Assembly (NCBI GenBank): GCA_025399215.1
Contig: MU621242.1
Coordinates: forward strand, 1 to 41,513
Source of the DNA: Globomyces pollinis-pini
Lineage: Eukaryota; Chytridiomycota; Chytridiomycetes; Rhizophydiales; Globomycetaceae
Direction of reading: 5' to 3'
Length of the DNA stretch: 41,513 nucleotides
In this document: positions 1 to 10,343 of the stretch, piece by piece
How the letters are laid out: the number at the start of each line of letters is the position of its first letter
Position numbering within the stretch: position 1 is the stretch's first letter
Translations under genes and position numbers: made by a program
The notes under the pieces: generated by a model
Seen by the model: the letters and a program-made list of their open reading frames with translations, nothing else
Told to the model about the DNA's origin: nothing
Databases searched by the model: none

Positions 1-25
1 GTGGTTGCACGAGACATTTCATTAT

Positions 26-1092
26 TCAATACACAATCTTAATCTGACTTTGATAAAGCATTATGTATGTACCAAGCAACTGCATGATTTGATTTTGGAT
101 TTGAGTTTCAGTAAAGGGACTGGAGTATTCAAAACAATAGACTAGCTTACTGCGCTTGTGTACTACAATGAACCATGTGGTAGGGTGCAGGTTATTGTAA
201 CTTGATGGCAGAGAAGTGCCATTCATGTTCAATCGTGCTTTACTATGAATAACCCATTGATTTTCATTTGATCGATTCATTACAAAAATTGAAATCATAT
301 TGGATATCAAATACAACTCCTTAAAACAGTCTTTTATTACAAAAACATTGAATTCATTACGGTTGGTCTCAAAATCACTTTGGATAACTTTTTCTGATCA
401 ATCTCTAGCAATTTGATTGCCAATAGACTGGATATCTCATTCCACACTTCCAACCAAGTGTTCAAGGACTGTTCATTTTGGAATATCTGGTAAACCAAAC
501 CAAACTTTTGGTGAACTTGCAACTGGAAGATAAGAAAAAGGAAAATTACCATTGTTAAAATGGATGCAGATAAATCTGAACAGAGTTGAAATTTCTTTGC
601 AAACTTTTTGGTTACATTGGTACCAATTGATTGAAATGTATTTGAACTGTTTGGTGAACTTTGTATAAAATCGATAATAAACACACTACCGTTAAAGATT
701 AACTGGATTATAATTACTGTTGGACATTCTTATCTAACAAGCTTTGAGAGAAATCGTAGAGTAATTCAAAATTGAGTATGAGTTTATCAAAGGTAATAAA
801 ATAGAAACCATCAGATTTATAAAGGTGAATACCCTACTGATTAGGTAAAATCAATTTAAACCGATGAAGATTGTTTCGATTCAAATGACGCTACATGAAT
901 AGAATTGGTGAATTGAAGTTGTATGATCTTTGATGATAGATTGGAAGTGATGATCAAATGTGAAGGTAACTTTTGATTTGTTCCATCTTTGAATATCCAT
1001 TTGGCAGGTTGATAGATTGGATTTGGATCTGTCAATTCCTCTAATTCTTGGATTTCATGATCATATCCTGGGTCAATTACATAAGGTAGCAT
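26..1092 (-). CDS. Unrecognised conserved-looking multi-exon protein
   Basis: I do not recognise this protein. The reading frame starts at MLPYVIDPGYDHEIQE and continues through at least four exons joined by 27-40 nt GT-AG introns. One 27 nt intron at about 523-549 is a multiple of three, so the unspliced frame stays open across it. The assembled product is about 290 residues. It has no clear signal peptide once the intron-encoded hydrophobic stretch is removed, so the apparent membrane segment near FLFLIFQ is an artefact of reading through the intron. The C-terminal part contains TTWFIVVHKRSKLVYCFEY, which looks like an alternating beta/longin-type fold, but this is only an impression. The last exon boundary near position 75 is uncertain, and the stop falls at 22 or 26 depending on splicing. 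The gene lies just downstream of the cytochrome b5-like gene on the same strand. Confidence 0.5.
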
Positions 1093-1299
1093 TTATAAGG
1101 TTTTCAAAGTGAAGTTTTTCATTCACTAATTCAACAAGGGGTCAAATTCATCCAATTGAAGACAATATCGATTCAAAAATTATAAAATTCATGGATTGTT
1201 GCTAACAATGATAGTATATTATCTTGAATGGACTAGGTCCGAAATGGTATGGTTTAGTAGAAAATGTAAATCTATTGAAGTAAAGTGACTAAAAAGAAC

Positions 1300-1618
1300 T
1301 TAAGCGGATTCTAATACTCCAATTCGATAGAATACCAATTGCTCAAATGCATTTGCTGAATGCACATGTGGTTCAACTCCAAATATATCCTAAACCAATC
1401 AATGAAATTCATTATTACGGTGATATCTTTCCCAAAGTATTCGCTAATGAGTATTGTTCCACCTGGATGACTTTCATCTTCTAAATAGTCTGTGATATCA
1501 TAAACAATTCCTTGATAAACAACCTGGATATATGATTCAATTTCTATTATATGATTACCCATGCATCATCCTTTTCATTGTGTTCAGACACTTGGTCCAT
1601 TGTATAGATACTCTCCAT
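1300..1618 (-). CDS. Small cytochrome b5-like heme-binding protein
   Basis: A stand-alone cytochrome b5 domain of about 85 residues. It would bind one heme through two histidines and carry electrons to an unknown partner, for example a desaturase or hydroxylase. Three exons are joined by a 35 nt intron (after the tryptophan of DDAW) and a 29 nt intron (after GKDIT). After splicing the order is W-x-V-x3-G-x-VYDITDYL, then SHPGG with the first heme His, then GKDIT, then HVHSANAF with the second heme His, then YRIGVLE. These are the family landmarks in the right order. There is no transmembrane tail, so it should be soluble. Start: two in-frame Met codons are possible (1618 or 1600). The upstream Met at 1562, seen when the intron is ignored, is not the real start because it lies in intron-flanking sequence. 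No partner enzyme adjoins it. Confidence 0.8.
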
Positions 1619-1751
1619 TTATATTCGTTTGTAAACAAAAAAAAAATAAACCTCAAGAGTTTTGATTCCATATGAATGGAATGGGAACAGCATTGACATA
1701 CAGGAACAATAAGGAAACTAAAAACATCAGGATTTTTATTTAATTATTCTA

Positions 1752-2495
1752 CTAGACAAGTTTGGAGAAATCCATCCCTAAAGCTAATAGATTAGCCTCT
1801 GAGAAAGCTTTTTCATATTCACTAGCTGCTTCTTTTTGATAAAATAAGGCAACAGCTGCTTGAAGTAATCCTCCAAAATCTGGTAATTGTCCAGCAGTGC
1901 TTTCCAAAGATTTAAACAGAATCTCTCCATATCTACTCACTAATAATGTACCTCCCAATATTTTATCATCATCCCCAGGTAAATATTGAACAATTTCTTC
2001 TTTACCAGAAGTGAAATAAGCATTGCACCAAACTCTGGGAAGCAAACTGTATGGTGCATAACTTCGAAATTCACCATCATCATTTCCAATCACTCTGCAT
2101 AAATCATAATTGAAATCAATATACACCATATCTTTTTGAAATCCTAATTGTTCCAATTGTTCATCTGACAATGGTTTCTTCACTATAATATGAACAGTTA
2201 CATTATATTCCTATGAAATTTAGTAAGTTTATATACATACCTCGAACTTTGCAACAGTGTTTTTAATTTCCAGTAACATTTGTTCACATAAATAGCAAAA
2301 AGGATTTCTTAGAATATAAAATAAACAAGGACCCATTTCATATAGACTCTGAATGGTAATTGCTTTGTCTAACTGACTTAACGGTACAATTTGAATAGTT
2401 CCATCCACTTTTGGTAATTTAGAATCCGTCATTGTTTTGAATGGATCAACAAATTTTACAAAACTTGATTTGGCGTACGCCAAGTGGTGACTCAT
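1752..2495 (-). CDS. Peroxiredoxin-like (AhpC/TSA_2, PRXL2-type) protein, tandem copy A
   Basis: First of four tandem paralogues with a thioredoxin-fold AhpC/TSA_2 domain. Two exons are joined by a 30 nt intron (about 2211-2240) after TVAKFE. A CxxC redox pair lies in RNPFCYLCEQ. The C-terminal half carries DKILGGTLLVSRYGEILFKS, the Gly-rich strand-turn-strand typical of the family, and ends LGMDFSKLV. Length is about 230 residues. Members of this family are presumed thiol-disulfide or peroxide-handling proteins, but the substrate is not known from sequence. Copy A lacks the Arg after the second Cys found in copies B-D (CRR or CRK) and has lost the C-terminal introns that split copies B and C. 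A glutathione synthetase gene lies about 3 kb away; a shared thiol role is only suggestive. Confidence 0.75.
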
Positions 2496-2627
2496 CCCCT
2501 TGTTTTGGAACCAATCGAGTTACAGCTTAATGTTCATAGAATACTTTAGAAGTTTATTAAATATGTACAGTAGATGGTGTCGATGGAATGAAATCACCAA
2601 ACGTATTTCTAACACTTGCTTTGACGA

Positions 2628-3329
2628 TTAACCTATCTTTGAAAAATCCATGCCCAATGATAAGAAACTTTCAGGTGAAATCGCCGTTTGATAATCATCT
2701 GCAGCATCATATTGATGGTACAAAGCTTCAGACGCTTCTAAAAGTCCTACATATGAGCTCTAGTAATTAAAAACCTTTTATATCTGGCATTTCACCTGGT
2801 GTGTTCTCAAGCGATTTATATATAATTTCACCCAATTCACTTAATAAAAGTGATCCTCCCAATATGAAATGTTCTCCACTTGAATATCCCATCCGAAATC
2901 CTTCTTTGGTAGCATTGTAAACATTAGTCCAAACTTTATGTGAAAATACTACAATAAACATGTTACAAAGTTACCAAATGTTGAAGAAGTTCTCCTGAAT
3001 CGATTATCAGCATCCCCCAATATTTTAAAAAGATTCATCTCTAAATCGATGAATACTTCTGACTTATCGAAATGAATTAGGTCCAATTGTTCATCATTAA
3101 TCATTTCTTTAATCACACAATAGACTTTAACATTAAATTCCTTGAATTTGTGAATTTGTTGTTTCATTAAATAAGTTGTTCTTCTACATAATATACAAAA
3201 AGGATTTCTTATAGCGAATATTAAGCAAGGCGAAGACTGATAGAGAGTACCCAAAGTAACAGGTGTTCCAGGATTTCCCAATGGATGTAATGGAATTTCT
3301 TTATCAACTTTTGGAAGTTTTGAAATCAT
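2628..3329 (-). CDS. Peroxiredoxin-like protein, tandem copy B
   Basis: Paralogue of copy A. It starts at MISKLPKVDKEI and shows the redox motif RNPFCILCRRT. A 26 nt intron follows TSSTF, then comes VWTNVYNATKEGF and the GGSLLLSELGEIIYKS strand. A second intron of 28 nt precedes the last exon, which ends SLGMDFSKIG. The predicted protein is about 215 residues with no signal peptide. The last exon lies at about 2628-2768, under a misleading open frame on the other strand. The intron positions match those in copy C, so B and C probably arose by duplication after these introns were present. CxxC is intact. Function is as for copy A: a thioredoxin-fold thiol protein of unknown substrate. Confidence 0.75.
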
Positions 3330-3554
3330 TGAATTTTTTTTAATTGGTGGATCTGTTTGTGTTTGGATAAAAAAAACTTTTCAATTTAAATTCTTTGTGT
3401 TCAAAACTTTGACTGATGAATCAGGTTTCAACAATTCATAATGGGTGCACTAAGTTGAAAGTTGCAATAAACAATGGTTTTTTAATATTAAAAAAATAAG
3501 CTCGATATAATCATGAATCTAGCATATGTTTAGATGGTATTGGATTAGGTAATC

Positions 3555-4352
3555 CTATTCAACCTTTGAAAAATCCATTCCCAATGACAAGAAATTATCT
3601 TTGGAAAAAGCTGATTGGTATTCTACTTCTGCAGTACTTTGGTTTTCTAGAGCCATAGAGGCTTGTAAAAGAGCTTAATAGTCAGGTCAACTATAATCAA
3701 TTACCATCAAAATCAGGAATATCTCCAGCTTGCTCTTCTAATGCTTTATAAATGATTTCGCCCAGTTCACTAATCAACAATGTTCCACCCAAAATACTGT
3801 GTTCCCCATTAGATGTCCCCATTTTAAAGCCATCTTCAAACGAATTATAAACATTCGTCCATACTCTAGGATAAAGTACTAAAAAGTTAGGTTTTGATTG
3901 TATCAGTACTATGAGAAAAGGTCGTTTTTCTGAATTCACCATACTCATCCCCCAACACTTTACATAAATCATATTTTGGATCCACAAAAACAAATTCTTT
4001 AGGAAAGTGAATGTATTGTAGTTTGTCATCCGAAATTGGTTCTTTTAATATACAATAGGTATTCACATTGTATTCCTATACATTAGGAATAATAGCATAC
4101 CTTAAATTGAGTGACATATTGAATCATTAATGAAGTCATTCTTCTACAAGTCATACAAAAAGGGGAACGTAAAACAAACAGAATACAAGGACTCTTTGAA
4201 AATAAATCTTTTAACATGATAGGATTTTCCAAGTCAGCAAGTGGGTATAATTGGATATCTGCATTCACTCTTGGTAACCTAGAAGCTAATTCAGGACTTA
4301 GAACAGAACTATCAACAAAAGTCATTTGGGAATCGTGTTTGTTTGAAGTCAT
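3555..4352 (-). CDS. Peroxiredoxin-like protein, tandem copy C
   Basis: Third paralogue, about 235 residues. Four exons: MTSNKHDSQMTFVDSS through TQFK, a 25 nt intron (4077-4101 region), EYNVNTYCILKEPISD through FRKTTFSH, an intron of about 31 nt, then LYPRVWTNVYNSFEDGF with GGTLLISELGEIIYKA. A final intron of about 33 nt precedes the last exon, which ends SLGMDFSKVE. The redox motif is RSPFCMTCRRM. The N-terminus is longer than in copy B and resembles copy A. The 25 nt intron is among the shortest that I could confirm in frame in this window. No targeting signal is visible, so a cytosolic location is assumed. Confidence 0.75.
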
Positions 4353-4879
4353 TAAATCGGAATTTGTTTTTTGCTTGAAAAATGTAAGTTTGTTAAAGAC
4401 TTTATATGTTTCAGTAATTTTCCATTCTTCGGATAAATGTGCAGGAATGTTGAATTAAGCAGTTTAGATATTGGTGTTAATGTTAGTAATTTGGAGAGAT
4501 GATGGTATTGATTCAACATGGAATGGAATGGAATAATAAAAGAATATTCGGGTATTCCTGATTCTCTTTCTTTGTAGTCTGTTTAGCCACTGGACTTGGT
4601 AAATTCGAACCAAGGACTAAAACTGTATATTAGATTCTAGCTTGCATCAAAAATCAAATCATTGACGAAATACTCTGATCTGGACCTATATCTAATGTAA
4701 ACAATACCGCCCGTGTCATCGATCCATCTTAGCAGTTTTGTCGTCATCGATTGGTTATCAAATCTTAACCGTTTCTCATCATCCTGACTCATATTATAAA
4801 GAAACCATTTGAAAGGAATAGAATGACAGTAGAAATTGTCTATAAATGGTTGATTTATTCACTATAATTCAAAACTTGT
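4353..4879. other. Intergenic gap between peroxiredoxin-like copies C and D
   Basis: About 530 bases without a supportable gene. It is AT-rich and contains short T and A runs. It should hold the 3' end of copy D and the promoter of copy C, both transcribed leftward. I see no repeat, RNA gene or mobile-element remnant. It is longer than the other spacers in the array (about 130-240 bases), which fits copy D being the oldest or most diverged unit. Confidence 0.5.
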
Positions 4880-5604
4880 TCAATTCACAATCTTGGAAAA
4901 GTCCATCCCTATCTCCAAAAATGCATTCGGTGAAAACGCTTCATTATAATCCGACTCCGCCGTTGTCTGATTGTGTAGTCCTGTTGCTGCTTGCAATAGT
5001 TCTATTCAAGTTAATTGGAGATTATATACTTTCAATATCTGGAATATGATGATGACCTTCTTTGGATTTATAAATCACTTCACCAAATTCACTAACCAAT
5101 AACTGACCTCCCACAACACACGGATCTCTATTTTGGTCTTTCAACTCTTGATTTGCTTCATTACATGCTACATTTCAGTAATTAACAAATACTTACCATA
5201 TTCACAGTCAGAAAAATCCACCTCCCCAATATTTCCATAATCGTTATGTAGTATGCTGTATAAGCTATTGCTATAGTCCACATATATATCTGCTTTATCA
5301 AATTGTATTTGGTCTAAAATACAATCCTCCAAAGTTCCCATCAATATACAATGTATTTTAATGTTGAAATTCTAATGATAAACTAATAATGTTTGGTTAC
5401 TTTAAAAGTGGAAGCGTGTTGATTCATAGAATCCATCATCTTCCTACATAACATACATGTAGTAGACTTTATTATCAGTAAAATACAAGGTGAAGTTGAG
5501 ATCAAATCATATATATTGACTGATTTGTTCTTGTCCGTTAGTGGATGTAACATGATATGTCCTGGTAATAGTGGAAGTTTTGTCTGAAGTGAAAGTATTG
5601 ACAT
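4880..5604 (-). CDS. Peroxiredoxin-like protein, tandem copy D (divergent)
   Basis: Fourth and most diverged paralogue. I prefer the start at MSILSLQTKLPLLPGHIM (about 5604), because it matches the N-terminal length of the others. A frame open further upstream to 5673 adds a hydrophobic stretch that is probably untranslated. The redox pair is kept in STTCMLCRKM. Introns of 28-30 nt follow CEYA and IPDIEK. The last exon (about 4880-5020) ends IGMDFSKIVN and corresponds to the C-termini of copies A-C. The Gly-rich strand reads VVGGQLLVSEFGEVIYKS. The usual RxPFC context has become KSTTC, so activity may differ. A short ORF on the opposite strand at 4846-5049 is only the shadow of this last exon. 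Confidence 0.7.
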
Positions 5605-5869
5605 TCTATCAAAGAAAATTAAAAGATTGAAATTGTAAAGATATCCATGACTCAGAATGACGAGAATTGTCAATCTTTTTTTTTTAATGTAATTTCATTT
5701 ACCTTTTTAAACACCAGCCGTACTTTTATTTCTGGTACAAATTCGTTACGGTACATGTCAATACACTAAACTTGACGTTGGACATTATACCAATGATCAA
5801 ACTAATATTTAAGTCCAAGGATGTCTTTAAAAAAAATAATGAATTTCATAGATAAGAAATGTATTAAAC

Positions 5870-7533
5870 TCAAATCAAGAAAGGTGAATCTAAAACAGCA
5901 AAACCAGCAGCAACACCACCTTCGTTTGAACTGGAACTCTTGGTTCTCATTAAATGACCACCTTGTGTATTTAAATGACACACTTCCCCATCACTGAGAG
6001 TTTAATTATAAAGTCGTTTTACCTAACCCAAATACCATAAATGCCCAGTTCGCTAATCACATCTGATTCAATAGCTACGTTTTTGCGAATCATGACGTTT
6101 CTTAACGGTGGTGGCTGAATGAGATCCATCAAGATGAATCCATTACGCTCTTGTTCAGTTAGTGTTGTTAATTGTTTCTTTATATCATCGCCATAATAGT
6201 TATTTCCTTTATCATTATGAGAAATAAAATATTACCTCCTCCTTCACGTTGAGGTTTGAGGACGTATTTAGAAGGGTTTGCCAATGCCTTTTTATAAGCA
6301 TCTAACCCCTCCTTTGAGTTATCTAACGGGTAGAGACCAGTGAACGATTTATACAATAAACTTGCATGCTCTGATGAAATGAATCTACCTATTAAAGTCG
6401 AATGAATAATACTTTTCAAGCATATTTGGTCCAGCAAGAATCTGTTGAATTTTCTTTGAACCTACCAAGTGATATGCCGCGTTAGGACATTTCACTGTAA
6501 ATGAAGCTTCTATCAATGAACGAGCTTCCCATTCAGATTCTGTAGGATAATCACCAGGTCCATATCCAGCTCTAAAGTAAGTCACTGCAATTTCTTGATT
6601 ATCACTAGATAGTTAGATCCGAATTGTATGATACATGAATAATCGTTGATCAGGACCAATTAATTTGGCTTGAGATTGTATTTCTTTTAAACTCTTTCGC
6701 ACCAATTTGATATTATAACTAAAATGTTAATGTAGTATACAGTACCTGTTGAATAACTCCTGTTCAATCCATCTTTGGTCAAATATGTTATTTTCACCAG
6801 GTTGAACAACCATCATTACAATAGCTCTAGTATAGTTAAATCATTATATATAAAAATACTTTTTGACACCATACAATTCAAAAGCTTTAGCAATTCCTTG
6901 AGCAATTGATTTTCCAGAGTGATTCTTTGGAAAGTCTTTTGCATTAATGTTGGTATGATTAGGAGCAAATTCGTTAAAGAAATCAGTACGATTGGAAATG
7001 TAATGATGTAATTGATCGGTTTTACTAGATAAACTTGAGAAAGATGAAGCAATTGTATTCAATTCGACTTGCTTGATTGATGGTTGATTATCTTCGTAAT
7101 GTAATAAATAATCTGAACGATGAATTCCCATCCAGATTTTTTGTTTATGATTTAATGTTTTTTTGTAGATTTGATATACTTTATGAGTAAATTCATCTGA
7201 TTTTGATAAACTTGAATGTTAGACCAGTAAGTGAATTACGATTCCATGATTTCAGTTAGAAATTGATGGTCTCTTGCAACACGATCTACCAAGTTATTGA
7301 ACAATGGTTGAATTTGAATGGCTAGTTCATATCCTGATCTTGGAAAAGGAGATGGAAACAGGGCAAAGGGAGCATGTAATGCTACAAGAATCAAATATGA
7401 TGAACTAAATACCATAAGGAACATTTTCTATCTGAGAGCGTATAATCAAACCATTACTTGTAGCCCAATCAACAGAGAGAACTCTTAATTCATCTAATTT
7501 TTCAGCTGGTAATTGAGGAGGCCAGTTCAACAT
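5870..7533 (-). CDS. GSH2: Glutathione synthetase
   Basis: ATP-dependent ligase that joins gamma-glutamylcysteine and glycine to make glutathione in the cytosol. The assembled protein is about 475 residues, the normal size for the eukaryotic family. Landmarks in order: [16 protein letters not shown] start, [13 protein letters not shown] (substrate-side loop), [37 protein letters not shown] (glycine-rich ATP loop), and a C-terminal LMDLIQPPP...GIYGIWVR segment ending near [16 protein letters not shown]. At least seven introns of about 25-35 nt interrupt it, including one inside the glycine-rich loop codons. The catalytic landmarks I can see are intact. It is divergently oriented from the SNAPC3-like gene with only 44 bp between start codons, so the two probably share a promoter. 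Confidence 0.92.
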
Positions 7534-7577
7534 GGAAAACACAAAGAAATGAAATCAAGTTTTTCCATACAAATGAA
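7534..7577. promoter_or_regulatory. 44 bp bidirectional start-to-start spacer
   Basis: The ATG of glutathione synthetase (leftward) and the proposed ATG of the SNAPC3-like gene (rightward) are separated by only 44 bases. Any promoter elements must be shared or must overlap the coding exons. The spacer is A/T-rich and lacks a clear TATA box. Confidence 0.4.
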
Positions 7578-8759
7578 ATGATCCGAACTAGAGATTTTCA
7601 AGCCGAATTGATTGATTTTAACCAAATGGAGAATAAAGACACTAACGAATTGGATGAGGAACATAGAACGGATGCCTATCATGACTTGAATCAAAATTCA
7701 ACTCCTATAAGAAATCAGCCAGAATTGAACTTGCTCAATAAATTACAAAATCAGATTCAAATTCATAAAGAAAATCCCAGTGATAGAATAGAATCACCAG
7801 CATACTTCAAGTAAACAACATCACCAAAAGTATTAACCTTTAGAATTCGAACTACTTTAGATATAGAATACCATGGATCATCAATGTCCAAGGTAAATCA
7901 TTTCAACATCTTTAAACTTTAGTTGATTTTAAATCATTCCAATGATACCACACCAATAACTACCAATGATGTTATCATTACAATAACATTTTTAAAATTC
8001 AATACTAAAATATCAAACCAGAAAACAAGTCAATTCAAATTTTTAGCTAATACACCATTGACAACGATCCGTGATACTTTTTTCTGTATCTCTGATTTTA
8101 TCCACTTGAATGATTTACCAACGTTACGCAATACGATTGCCAAACGAACCTCGCCTAGTTTTATATACATCAACAATACTTTTTATGTAGATGATCGTGA
8201 TATGGTTCATGATGAATATTTGGATATATTGAAAGGTTGGTGGGAACGTGTTGCTTATGATCAACCATTTCTGATTCAATCGATGGAAATATTGTTGTTG
8301 GATATTGATTGGCAACTTAATACGAAATATTTGTTACATCATCAAGGTGATTGTGGACACGTATTTGTTGTGGATGAGATTAGGTATGAAGCATCTTTTT
8401 AAATGATATTACCTTGTTATCATTCATCTTTTTCAACTAACTTCTCTTAATCTGTTGCTCTTTATCGTGAATGTAAATCTGATCATTTAATTAGAGCCTA
8501 TCATGAACAACTAGATAAACCATTGAAATGTCATTATCCAATACCAATGTATCAAGAAAACATACCAAAACCTATATGTAGTATATGCAAACTAAATACC
8601 CCTCAATTTGTCGTTCATCAAGACAGGTCAGGTCTGTATCCGAATTCTTTATGGTGCCAATTATGTTTCAAGGACTTTTATTGCCCTATTGGCAATACTG
8701 TATCTAATGAAATCGAGTATTCAAAATTCATTTTGGATTTCAATTTAGACTTGAATTAA
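7578..8759 (+). CDS. SNAPC3: snRNA-activating protein complex subunit 3 (SNAP50)-like protein
   Basis: SNAPc is the basal factor for RNA polymerase II and III transcription of snRNA genes. SNAPC3 contacts the proximal sequence element through a C-terminal Cys-rich domain. Here four exons (introns of about 32, 30 and 111 nt) give about 330 residues. The N-terminus is charged and low complexity. The conserved half shows TTIRDTFFCISDFIHLND, then FIYINNTFYVDDR, an ILKGWWE segment, then YLLHHQGDCGHVFVVDEIR (the HQGDCxH-VxV signature). After the 111 nt intron comes the zinc-binding block CSICKLNTPQFVV...LWCQLCFKDFY (CxxC...CxxC). Motif order matches the family. The third intron is longer than usual here and its acceptor at 8493-8494 is chosen because it keeps the frame. 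Budding and fission yeasts lack SNAPc, so this is informative about lineage. Confidence 0.82.
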
Positions 8760-8891
8760 AAGAATGTTATATGGTGGATTTTTGATTAATGGACAAGCTG
8801 ACTACGTGGAGGGAAACAGCATTGGGCAGTTTTTTTAGGGACTGGTTATTGCATAATGCATTCTTGTGCGCCAAAAATATGTAATAAAAAA

Positions 8892-9104
8892 TTAATGACC
8901 AACTTGCGCGATTCTAGATGATATTTCGTATTGCATAAACCCTTGGGTTACGAAAATTAACGCCCAAGAGAAGCAATCGTTAACATCCGTAACACAAGGA
9001 CTGTACGCTATCAGAATTAACATCGTGAGCAGCACAATATGAAGGAAGAATCCCACAGTGTAAACAACACTCAAAACTGAAAGTAAGTTGAATAAATCCA
9101 TCAT
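8892..9104 (-). CDS. Possible 70-residue hydrophobic ORF (doubtful)
   Basis: An open frame starting MMDLFNLLSVLSVVYTVG with two hydrophobic stretches and ending YEISSRIAQVGH. It begins only a few bases downstream of the stop codon of acireductone dioxygenase on the same strand, so it lies in that gene's 3' untranslated region. There is no room for its own promoter. I recognise no family. It may be a chance ORF; the interval 8760-9111 otherwise contains nothing I can name. Confidence 0.2.
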   Translation of the reverse strand: MMDLFNLLSVLSVVYTVGFFLHIVLLTMLILIAYSPCVTDVNDCFSWALIFVTQGFMQYEISSRIAQVGH

Positions 9105-9111
9105 ATATTCT

Positions 9112-9859
9112 TCATTCTTCAGCGGTTGAGACAACAAGCGCAGCCTCCTTATTATCGTTAGAAATTTCATCAAGCTTCAATTTCTTACTGGCAGTATCTT
9201 CCTCTTCTTCTTCATCATCGTCATCAAGAGGTCTGGCAGTTTTCTTGTTCAAGGTTTGAACGTATTCCAAACGAATTTTATGGTTATCAGCTTCTGGACG
9301 ATTGATTGGAGTCCAAACTGGATCCTACAAATTAGATCAATAAAAATCTTACTTCTTTGAATAAACGCATAGCTTTGATGTAATCAGTATCATCCAAGAT
9401 AAATCGATGATAACTTCCAGCTGGTAAGATGATCAAATCTCCTTTCAAGCAGTGAATTCGAATCCATTTGTCTTCAACATCACGGATATCGAAATAACCG
9501 GATCCTTCCAAAATGTAACGAATTTCTTCGTCATCATGAAGATGTCTTGAGATTAATAGTTACTAATTTGATTACTCTGTATGGAAAGTTTTCAATTTCT
9601 CATCATAGTTTGGCAAAGTATCTCTAGAAATGTTGATAACATCCCTGCTAACATATTTTCTTTCTTTACTAAGTTCATCCACCTTAAAGAAAATTAGTAA
9701 AATTTAAGTTACCTTATCCAACTCAGTGTCAGGATTGAAAGTCCAATGCAAGACACCAATGGTACTTAATTGGTCAAGGGATACAGGTTTGTTTGGAGTG
9801 TATTGATGCTTTGCTTGACCAGATTCTTCACTTTCCATGTAATACCATGCTGAAACCAT
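9112..9859 (-). CDS. ADI1: Acireductone dioxygenase (methionine salvage)
   Basis: Metal-dependent cupin that oxidises acireductone to the 2-keto acid precursor of methionine in the methylthioadenosine salvage cycle. The start [18 protein letters not shown] is chosen because WYM/WYY is the family's N-terminal signature. A shorter start seven codons later would remove it. Conserved blocks: [33 protein letters not shown] with the HxH and E metal ligands, [17 protein letters not shown], and LPAGSYHRF with the third His ligand, then [17 protein letters not shown]. Three introns of about 30 nt interrupt it, one inside the metal-binding block. The tail is extended by an acidic run ([10 protein letters not shown]) followed by KKLKLDE, which is longer than in many homologues and could be a nuclear-targeting or regulatory tail. 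Confidence 0.92.
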
Positions 9860-9889
9860 TTGAAATTTTAGGAAAAATTACATCAACTA

Positions 9890-10047
9890 AATTTTCTATT
9901 TGTGTATCAGTACTCGGATCAACTTACATCAGCCCAACTGTCAAAGCGGCCAAGAATTCAGAATGTGGTTTGAAGTATCCAAAATACTTGAAGAAGTATT
10001 CAACGTACAATACATGACCTTGACATTTAAAACATTCAGTAGTTTAA
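9890..10047 (-). other. Exon-like stretch upstream of ADI1, unassigned
   Basis: On the minus strand a frame reads YVEYFFKYFGYFKPHSEF and continues to LTVGL, followed by a perfect GTAAGT donor and, 35 nt on, an AG acceptor. The composition looks coding, but no start codon is in frame and I recognise no family. It could be a terminal exon of a tiny gene, a 5' leader of ADI1, or chance. Confidence 0.2.
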
Positions 10048-10200
10048 GCAATCGCTGACTTTCACGAGTTACCACCTAAGAAACACACATTCATTTTATC
10101 AGCCTCTCTTTGGTCGAGACATGCTGAACGACTTCAAGAAACCACCTCGTGCTCAAGTTTTTTACATGCCACTGTAGACTGAAACGGAATTCAAACCCAT
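10048..10200 (+). pseudogene. Relic fragment of a Crinkler (CRN) NTPase domain
   Basis: A degraded piece of the same protein region found intact in the CRN gene at the right end of the window. One frame reads TFILSAS, then a one-base frameshift, then GRDMLNDFKKPPRAQVFYMP. The intact copy has TFILSTSPRREMTNDFSKPP followed by PQVFYMPIW. The relic has an in-frame TAG at 10175-10177, where the intact copy has Trp, and the similarity fades after TETEF. The stop codon and the frameshift show that it is not functional. It is isolated between ADI1 and the WSC gene. No other CRN part is recognisable nearby, so it was left by an old insertion or duplication. Confidence 0.75.
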
Positions 10201-10343
10201 CGAAAGTCCAGATATCCGATATCCAATGATCTCACAAACGATAGTACTTGAACTATTTAAACTACTCATCACTTGAATATAATTAGTACACTATCTTCAA
10301 CCAACAAGATTTATTAATACTAAAAACTAGAAAACTATCATGT

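Noticed and set aside
523..549. Membrane segment FLFLIFQ in the first gene
   Set aside because: It is the translation of a 27 nt in-frame intron with GTAATT donor and TTCCAG acceptor, not a protein segment.
4846..5049. 67-codon plus-strand ORF
   Set aside because: Exactly antisense to the last exon of peroxiredoxin-like copy D, whose spliced protein matches the other copies.
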